Shown here: piece after piece, positions 57,118 through 64,000 of the stretch
How the letters are laid out: the number at the start of each line of letters is the position of its first letter
How positions within the stretch are numbered: the first letter of the stretch is position 1
NCBI GenBank assembly: GCA_944472155.2
Contig: OX235272.1
Coordinates: 16,414,354-16,478,353 of the forward strand
Direction of reading: 5' to 3'
Source: Trichobilharzia szidati
Lineage: Eukaryota > Platyhelminthes > Trematoda > Strigeidida > Schistosomatidae
DNA length: 64,000 nt
Program-made: the position numbers and the translations under genes
The notes under the pieces: generated by a model
Databases searched by the model: none
Told to the model about the DNA's origin: nothing
What the model saw: only the letters and a program-made list of their open reading frames with translations

Positions 57118-57205
57118 GTGGTTGTGTTTGATATGATTATGAATAATAAATTGTGTTCGGAACTCGGTCATCCAGTGAATAATACTGTTTCACTGTGTGA
57201 CACAT
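57118..57205 (-). mobile_element. PLE terminal repeat-like sequence 5' of the RT fragment
   Basis: GATATGATTATGAATAATAA, then ATTGTGTTCGGAACTCGGTC and TTTCACTGTGTGAC, is a diverged copy of one arm of the palindrome at 30,394-30,570. Its place upstream of an RT on the same strand is the reason the palindrome is assigned to PLEs. Confidence 0.5.
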
Positions 57206-57239
57206 GTAATGAACAAATGTATATTGAACTGCTGAATGG

Positions 57240-57450
57240 TTGAAGGCAATCTGAAAGGATCCTCGACCCATGTTCCATGCTAGTTGGCACTCGCCAGTCA
57301 GCAAGGCGTGTCTGCAACTATGAAGGATGTCTCATGTTCTTTCTGAGATTGAAACCGGCGTCACTCAGTGAGTACTGCAGTCAGAGACGTTACCACTGAG
57401 CTATTCGCGCTCGCGATTCACCTCCTGTAGGACTGTGTTGGATACCTTGA
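57240..57450. repeat. SINE-like repeat
   Basis: Has the wording common in short schistosome repeats (GTTACCACTGAGCTATTCGC). No ORF. Confidence 0.3.
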
Positions 57451-57451
57451 T

Positions 57452-57715
57452 TCGACACTAGTTAGTATTCGGTGAAATATGTCTAGTCCTTTGTTTGTTG
57501 CAAACTGAATTCTGTCAATCACGTTGGCAATGTGGTCGCCATGCCACTAGGTAGCTCGCCTAAACAGTGCACATTCATCTGATGATATTGGACGGTTGTA
57601 AGCGAGCTTCATAGAATGGTGGCCACGTTGCAAACCTGACTGATGGAATTCAGTCTGCACCAAACAAAGGACTAGGCACATCGCACAAGTTACTGACTAG
57701 TGTCCAATCAAAGTG
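57452..57715. repeat. Imperfect inverted repeat (fold-back), ~100-bp arms
   Basis: GACACTAGTTAGTA, then CTAGTCCTTTGTTTG, at 57,452-57,497 pairs with CAAACAAAGGACTAG, then TACTGACTAGTGTCC, at 57,661-57,703. The inner arms (AACTGAATTCTGTCAATC; GATGGAATTCAGTCTG) also pair at about 80%. Probably a MITE-like or double repeat insertion. No ORF. Confidence 0.6.
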
Positions 57716-58098
57716 ATATGGAATTACATACTGCCACACTGCTCGACTTCTACACACATATTTATTTTTGTATGTATGGACATGCCAGCCTTGTCAGACG
57801 ATAATAAAGCCAGGTTAGTTTTGTTTCTAACGTCATCAAGATATTACAGTAGATGTGATGAATAATCAAACTGCAACCAGGAGAGTCAATATCAGCATGA
57901 GGTTTTGATGCTGAGTTGTCAAAACATAGTTGCCAATGTCAGTCAATGCACAGTTGAGAAGTTGAATAAGTGTACTGTAATTACGCAATAAGACGGATAT
58001 TGCAATGAGTGAGTTTTGATTAGGATGTGCATATATAGCATATATAAAAATAAAAATTTTTTATAATTTTTGGATAATATATATAAAATTCCATATTG
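57716..58098. other. Intergenic, nothing coding
   Basis: 57,719-57,755 again shows the PLE-end word (ATGGAATTACATACTGCCAC). The rest is AT-rich. Confidence 0.4.
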
Positions 58099-58452
58099 AA
58101 AGACGACTGGAGAACACTACTCTTAGCGTCGCTGTCAGGAATTTTCCTGTCAAACACATTTGTGTGTGGAAAAAGACCTTCAGTCCAAGTCCACGATTGC
58201 TTGAATCGATCCATAAATGTGTTGTGCTTCAATACAAACTTCCAGTCTATTCGATCTGGATGGTGGCTTCAACTGTCTTTTGAAGACGCAGAGAAACTGT
58301 GCATGATAATTACTTCGGAATGTGACAGTTCACGTTTCCAAGCTACCATTACCAATTTTCGCGATATAAATAAACATCTCCAGATATCATATTTCTCTAA
58401 GTGCATCTCTTCAATATATGGCGATATATCTCCGGTCAGTCATCAGAACTGA
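58099..58452 (+). other. Open frame with hydrophobic leader but no ATG
   Basis: 117 open codons (KDDWRTLLLASLSGIFLSNT, FVCGKRPSVQVHDC, GWWLQLSFEDAEKL, ...SPVSHQN) with five or more cysteines, which would suit an exon of a secreted protein. There is no ATG at the start, no strong acceptor just upstream (an (AT)n tract lies there), and an overlapping ORF on the other strand. It could be a repeat fragment. Confidence 0.2.
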
Positions 58453-59157
58453 TTCATTCACCTTACTCTAAGTTCTAGACAACTGATCGAGTTACGCTAG
58501 AGAAATTCAAATCACTGGAGGCAATCACTTAGCAGAATTGTATATTTTCTTTCTTCATTCCTCACTGAAAACGTATTATTGAATTTGTTTGCACTTCTGT
58601 TTCATATCCACGAACAGTAGAGTATTCCTTCGACATCATTACACATTACACAAAACTTTTCTGCAAAGATAACTACTGCTGGTACATGCAATAATATGGA
58701 GTGTTTTTCAGTTGTTACCTTCACATGAAAAGAAATTTGGATTAACTTGGACTTTTTCTTCTTAAATTTCTTGTGCTTCCTGTAATTGGTTAAAACATGA
58801 TTATATTTATCACAAGTTGATTAGAGAGTTCACAAGGGAAATATTAAACCAGTGGATAATTTATTCTTTTTCAATTCCGCATAGCGCCTTCACGCTCAAC
58901 AAATTTCTTTTTACAAACTATCCGTTCTACTCTGATTAGCCTCAAATCACGTATCACTAATTGTTTCGCGTCTATTAACTACAGCCTATCATGCACGTAT
59001 TACGGAAATTTTATTAATTCACCCCTTAACCGAAAACAGTTCCCCTGAATTCCTCACCAATTCATTGTAAAAAGACGAATATTTGGCCCAGTTCACGACT
59101 TCGTCACAATGAAAATTTTCTTCGTTGCAATCGTTATTCTAATATATTATATTCTAA
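58453..59157. other. Intergenic, nothing recognised
   Basis: AT-rich sequence up to the edge of the right inverted-repeat arm. Confidence 0.4.
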
Positions 59158-59440
59158 TTTCTCACTCGAATACTAAAACCAGTACAAGTTAGACGAGTTG
59201 AAAAGAAGAAATCAGCATCAGGGAGGCATACAGTATTATACAAGAGTATTATAGCATACAGGGAACATCTGCATCGTCGCGCGCTGTCAACTTTAAACTA
59301 ACTGCTTGCACACATTCCACCGTGCTATTTATACTCGAAGTCAACCTGTGAAGCGAACACACCGCCACACTCACTCACCCACCCACCGACTCAGTGAATC
59401 ACCCAAACAGAGGTGATAATGATCAACTGAGTCATTGATG
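59158..59440 (-). mobile_element. LTR-like end of the gypsy element, right arm
   Basis: Counterpart of 24,095-24,373, with the same TATA word (GCTATTTATA on the plus strand near 59,323). Confidence 0.45.
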
Positions 59441-59589
59441 AATACGCGTAATGTGAGTGACTTCCACTCACTCATTCACATTTTTCCCTCAATTCACTGA
59501 CTTCTGATGACTTCATTGACAGGTTGACTGACTGATGATTTGCTTGATTTGTTGGATGCATTTCACACTTGCCTTTCACATATTCCCAT

Positions 59590-60112
59590 CTTGATGAGTC
59601 ATTTCGGCTTGATAGTTGCAAAAGCTGTCAAGGCTTCCTCAGTGAACACGATGGACTTGCATTTCCATTGAAGCATATCAGTCAAGGTGTTCAAGTTGTG
59701 GGCGCACTGGGGAATAGGGCGACGGTAGTAGCTAACCATTGAAAGAAAGATGCGTAATGCCTTGAGAGATGTGGGTAGAGGGAAGTTTTGGATAGTCTCT
59801 ACCCGTTCAGATTACGGATAGATCCCATCCTTATCTATACTGTGTCCCAAGAAATTCAAAGAAGTGACACCTATCTGGCACTTTGCTAAAATGATTGTGA
59901 GGGAGTGTGTTGTAGGCCTTTGGAAAATGGTCTGCAAGTGAAGTCAATGTGTTTCCTCATCTTGACTAGCTACCAAAAAATTATCTAAGTAGGCAAAGGC
60001 GAAATCGAGACCATGCAAAACATCATTGATAAAGCGCTGGGAAGTTTCTGCAGCGTTCCAAAGGCCGAAAGGCATTCGAAAAAATTCGAAAAGGCCACAC
60101 TGGGAATTTCGA
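59590..60112 (-). pseudogene. Gypsy reverse transcriptase remnant, right arm
   Basis: Same as 23,440-23,935. The region over YLDD carries small changes (CTACCAAAAAATTATCTAAG on the plus strand), so the active box is damaged further. Confidence 0.65.
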
Positions 60113-60114
60113 GA

Positions 60115-60790
60115 CTAACGACGCCTACTGCTAGCACGTGAAAAGGATCTATTACGAGTCAAGTTGGTGCGACTACCCAAGCGACCTCTGGCTTTCATCT
60201 CTTGTCTAATACTACATATCTCCTCGTAAAGCTCGGTTATGTGAGCCAGAGCATCAAAGCTTGATGACCCCTCGGCAGAAGAGTCCTTGGTCTGAGCGGG
60301 ATTATCGGTTACCGCAGCCGAATTGCTCATGTTGGATCTAGTAGCCTCCACTGCTCTATCAGCTGCCTTGGCTAGTTCCTGTAAGGAGGACTTGTAGATC
60401 AGGGCTAAAATGCTCTGAATCGTCTGAGGCAATCTTTGTAACCAAACCTGTTTTAAGAAGGCATTATCTATTGTAAAATCAGTGACTAACTGCTTCATCT
60501 GTCGTAACATTTGAGTGGGCTTTCTGTCACCGAGCTGAACATCTCGAAAAATTTCTCGCACTTTCTGTTGGTCAGTGAGTGCAACGAGCTCAATCAGTGC
60601 CTGCTTGAGACGCTCATACAGGTCGGGGAACGGGTCCTCGAGAACGTCAGAAACCTCCTCCATGGCATTCTTGGGAAGACTCGCAATTACCAGGTTTACC
60701 TTGGTGTCTTGTGAATGTATGTGTCTGAGGGCGAACAGAGCTTCTACATGGCCGAACCATGCTGCAGGACGATGTGTCCAGAAGACGGGG
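60115..60790 (-). pseudogene. Gypsy gag, right arm, open through the left-arm stop
   Basis: The minus-strand frame stays open from the HRPAAWFGHVEALFALRHIH region through MEEVSDVLED and LGDRKPTQMLRQMKQLV to SFSRASSRRR (182 codons from its first Met at 60,663). The codon that is TAG in the left arm is GAG here. This copy therefore keeps the older state. Without protease and an intact RT the element is still dead. Confidence 0.7.
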
Positions 60791-61615
60791 AGTTTAGTAG
60801 TTTAAATTTCGGCAAAGTTAAGCTTGAGACATTCAACAGGTCCTAAAGTGCCAACTACCTAGAAAGCAGCCATGGCCTTGAAAGGTATATTTCTCTAACT
60901 GAACTCTAACACTAATCTATCCCTAAACTAATCTATGCCTAACGTGACCCTAACCTTCCGATAATTCAAATTTAACATTAACCTTCCCCTACCTAAGCTT
61001 AGGCTAACCAGATATCTTATCTGATATCACTACACTTCATCAGACATTTCTATTGCATATAGTACCATTCATCTGGTCCCCTATCTTGCTGCGATTGAGC
61101 ATTCCAAAATCACTGGTTCGTTCATATCTTTTGGGTGTCTAAAGTTCAACTTCCCCGGTATTTCTACATTGTATATAAACAAAACACTTTGAGTGAGTGC
61201 TATTTAACGCCTTACAATCTGTGGAACGTGAACAGAGCAGTGAAAGGCTTAGAAGATTCTCTTTGGTCAGAATAACATATCACTTCTTAAAATAATACAG
61301 TGAAGAGTTTAAACATTGATGTATGAGGCTGATCGAAAACACATTTGATTCTCCTTTCCCTACTTACATATACTACGCAAGTGTAAGTAAGTTTCAAGCA
61401 CCTTCTATAAACAAAAGCCATAATTCAGGAGAAATGATGAGGTTTTATTCAAGCTAATAACATGGAAGAAAAGTAGTTTTATACAAAAACGGGTTTTACT
61501 TAAAACCTAGAAGTTTAAGTATTTATGTAGCGCTTCCTAGTACCACCGATAATTCTTCTGAAGAATTTTTAAATACCACTGAAGGTGACTGGTTAGACAT
61601 TGAACACAATAAAAA

Positions 61616-62090
61616 TTATTGAAAAGTTGTTAATTTAGGTGTTTCTTGATTGCTCTTCCAATTTACATGATCATTTAAACAACAAGTTAATTCTTCATAG
61701 GTATCCGCTGTTTGTAGACAACTTTCAGATGGTGACAAAGTAGAACGTTGAGTGTACATTGAAAGTGAAGGACTAGTTACTGGTGTGTAAGAGATTGTAC
61801 CAAAACGTAATCTAGACATTTCATTTGATGGACGTGTATAACGTACTGATCGACGTTGAACAAAATGTTCATTATTTGGAAGTCGTGGTAGAGTAGATGA
61901 ATTTCTCAGTGCACTTTTTGGTGAAGTTTTCCTTAATGAATGATGAAAAGTATTATTGTTTGGTGAAAATTTCATTGTATTTTGATTGTTTTCATTCTCA
62001 TGTTGTGGTAAGAAGTATTCCGTTGATGATAAACATTGAGTTGGATATGAGCTTGGTTCATAACTGATATTTGTCCATAAAGCGCTACAA
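61616..62090 (-). pseudogene. Inverted copy of the EGF-like gene last exon
   Basis: Minus strand: acceptor-side TTTGTAG at 62,085-62,091, then ALWTNISYEPSSYPTQCLSS, NENNQNTMKFSPNN, and on to TTFQ and a stop at 61,616-61,618. Changes against 21,443-21,911 include E to Q and two or three near the NHHDTM region. No stop or frameshift is present and the poly(A) signal is kept (61,444-61,449). The transmembrane exon is not in the arm, so within the window this is an orphan last exon. A full second gene beyond the window is not supported, since homology ends at 62,928. Confidence 0.7.
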
Positions 62091-62929
62091 ATTAATACAA
62101 AATATTACATGAAATACTTTCAATTTTCAATCTGAAGGTTTGATTCCCTAAAAAGATTATCATAAGGTTATTTTGAGCATTTAAATGAAAAAACAAATGT
62201 TCCTTAGAAACTGGATTAAATTCCCAAGGGGAAATAACAAATCAGGAGTGATTCAAAGTACTTTTTTCATGGATTTCTGCGCCTTGCCCTCTTACTGCAT
62301 ACAGTTGTTCATCAAAACGTCAAGGACAGGTATTATGTAACATGCTTTCGCTCACTTGGAGTTATTTGCATAGGTTGTGCTGATGAAACACTTTCCTGAC
62401 TCGCACAACAATACTTATTAACATGGTTGTCGCAAGAAGAAATTAGGAGAGTCAACACTTCGATTTCCGAGAACATTATTGTTTCCCATCCATCAGGAAA
62501 CATTGTATCAACCCTATTTTACTGCCTTTGCGTTGATTTCAATTCTCGATTCTCAATTTTGTGGGTACTAAATTCTATGTGCCTTTTTCATGGCCCACTT
62601 TCAATTATTTCTGTTCTTCTTGATTATGAATTATCTGCAAAAGCTATTCGTTACTTATTTAATTACTGTTGTGATATGTGCTACTGACAAGATTCATAAG
62701 TAGTGTATGTCTTCATACATAAATCAGTATGTCATCTGTAAGAATATCGAAAAGCGGAAAGGTGGGTTTAATAGCGAAGAGAAGAAACGAACGATGCTTG
62801 CAAAACTTCATGGGAAACATGACAGATAGGTAGAGAAGTGCAATGCTGAAGAGATGTGTAAATTGTGATCATAGTATATGTTAAACGTACTTTGCCTGTC
62901 TTCACATCGAGTTGTCAACAAATAATTCG

Positions 62930-63581
62930 ATTGAGAAGAATAAGAAGTTCAGCAAAGATATCTTTTCGGCGATTTCATTTTCAAAAGCTGTACAATCGCA
63001 TTTAAATACATAATTTCACATGGAGACAATTCTTTTTTAATTCTACATAATTATGACGGCGAATGAATGATAATTATTTCAAACTAGATATGGTTTTACG
63101 AAACAAAATTACGCATATCAAGTGTGTAAAAATGAGCATGGATACAAAATTGAAATAATAATTTTCAACTTGAGATGGGAATCAGGAGGTGCGAATATAG
63201 ATTACAAGAGTCTTAGAAACAAAATTACATGGGATTTAGCAAATTACAGGTGTGCAGAAAGTGAGCATGGAAACAAAATTGATATAATAGTTTTAACTTA
63301 TAATGGAAGTTAGGAGGTGTGAATATAGATTACAAGAGCCTTAGAAACACAAAAAATTGCACAGGATTAAGATATAATTGCAAATTTTTTAAAACGGATT
63401 ATAAATGTGAACAGGAAAAGCATGGAAACAAACTTAAAATAACTGTTTTTTATAACTGGAAAAAAAATGGGGTGAATCGAATGAAGACTGAGGGAGTAAG
63501 AATCACACACATAGCGAACGAAAAGGGATCAAAAAACAAAAGCAAAAAAGAAAAAAAAGGATGCTACGGTAACATACCGAA
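62930..63581 (-). mobile_element. PLE 3' untranslated region with ~128-bp tandem repeats
   Basis: Terminal words at 62,945-63,003 (TTCGGCGATTTCATTTTC, GTACAATCGCAT) match other PLE ends. Three imperfect direct repeats follow near 63,130, 63,258 and 63,418, each with GAGCATGGAAACAAAATT or a close form. The first two also share GAATATAGATTACAAGAG. Confidence 0.6.
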
Positions 63582-64000
63582 CTAACTCCATGGTAGTTGT
63601 AGAGGTTGGACTAATTTCTTTTGGACACACAGCTCCGGCTTCTCGATGCATATTGCGAGGGCTTCTGCAGTACAGAGAAGTCGGAAACAAACTGCTTTCG
63701 GTAAGTTTCTGTTGACTTTGCAAATTACTTTGAATGAATCAGTTGAGATGTTGTGGGAGGTATTGATCAGATGCTCAATAATGGCACTTCTGATTGAACC
63801 GGTGCCTCCTCTTTGCAGCCACGCTGGGTAGTGTTCTCTAACACGTTTTGAAAAGACGCGCATACAACGACCTATGTACCTTGCTCCGCACGAGCAGGTG
63901 AACTGGTAAATGCACATTGAATTGGCCATATGCGACAGTTTGTCCTTCCCATTGCTCCGAAGAAGTGGGCGGCTAGAGAATGTCACTCTTAGAGTTGCTG
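63582..64000 (-). mobile_element. Penelope-like element, GIY-YIG part, cut by window end
   Basis: Open minus-strand frame entering from beyond 64,000: KDKLSHMANSMCIYQFTCSC, GARYIGRCMRVFSKRVREHY (YIG and conserved Arg), SAIIEHLINTSHN, CTAEALAICIEKPELCVQ, with a stop at 63,582-63,584. No break is seen in the visible part, so this may be the least damaged PLE in the window. Same subfamily as 55,225, different copy. Confidence 0.8.

Larger units (their letters stand above)
59158..62928. repeat. Right arm of the 3.77-kb inverted duplication
   Basis: Reverse complement of 20,598-24,373. It differs by scattered substitutions and small indels. Its outer edge (62,928) abuts the 3' end of a PLE. Confidence 0.9.

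Overview
The window looks like nuclear DNA of a blood fluke (genus Schistosoma, species not determined). It is AT-rich and intron-rich, and crowded with decayed retroelements of kinds known from schistosomes: RTE-clade LINEs, CR1/SR1-like LINEs, Penelope-like elements (PLEs) carrying a GIY-YIG endonuclease, a Ty3/gypsy element, and short repeats with a hammerhead-ribozyme core behind a tRNA-like B box (the Sm-alpha arrangement). Signals are eukaryotic throughout (GT-AG introns, TATA box, AATAAA). I saw no CRISPR array, operon, rRNA or tRNA gene.

Layout. (1) 1-21,911, plus strand: the 3' half of a type I membrane protein gene. Exons encode an EGF-like module (2-96 joined to 2,697-3,202), a transmembrane helix (18,239-18,342) and a cytoplasmic tail (21,443-21,911, poly(A) signal at 22,078). 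Introns are long and full of retroelement debris. Reading phases show that at least one exon in the 15-kb intron was not found. (2) 20,598-24,373 and 59,158-62,928: two ~3.77-kb arms of a large inverted duplication. Each carries the last exon of that gene plus a deleted gypsy element and its LTR-like end. (3) ~26,530-37,196: a recent tandem array of about 2.4 copies of a ~4.3-kb unit. Each full unit holds a short ORF with a secretory leader and a decayed RTE reverse transcriptase. Unit 1 also carries a palindromic insertion. (4) 37,222-50,820: a micro-exon gene (MEG) locus. It has a TATA box, a signal-peptide exon, then micro-exons of 30, 27 and 30 nt, all in phase 1, and a tiny terminal exon with its own poly(A) signal. 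The A/B/C/terminal block has been duplicated and scrambled into three versions: A-B-C-T, A'-C'-T' and B'-C''-T''. LINEs are inserted among them. (5) 51,619-57,200: a decayed CR1-like LINE and a decayed PLE, both on the minus strand. (6) 62,930-64,000: the 3' end of another PLE, cut by the window edge.

The MEG locus is the part most likely to be new. Its micro-exons differ strongly between copies while the adjoining introns are almost unchanged, and a common intron module lies about 100 bp upstream of most of them. This is the pattern expected of a secreted antigen gene that gains, loses and re-mixes tiny coding cassettes. All exon calls come from splice signals and phase only, without transcript data.
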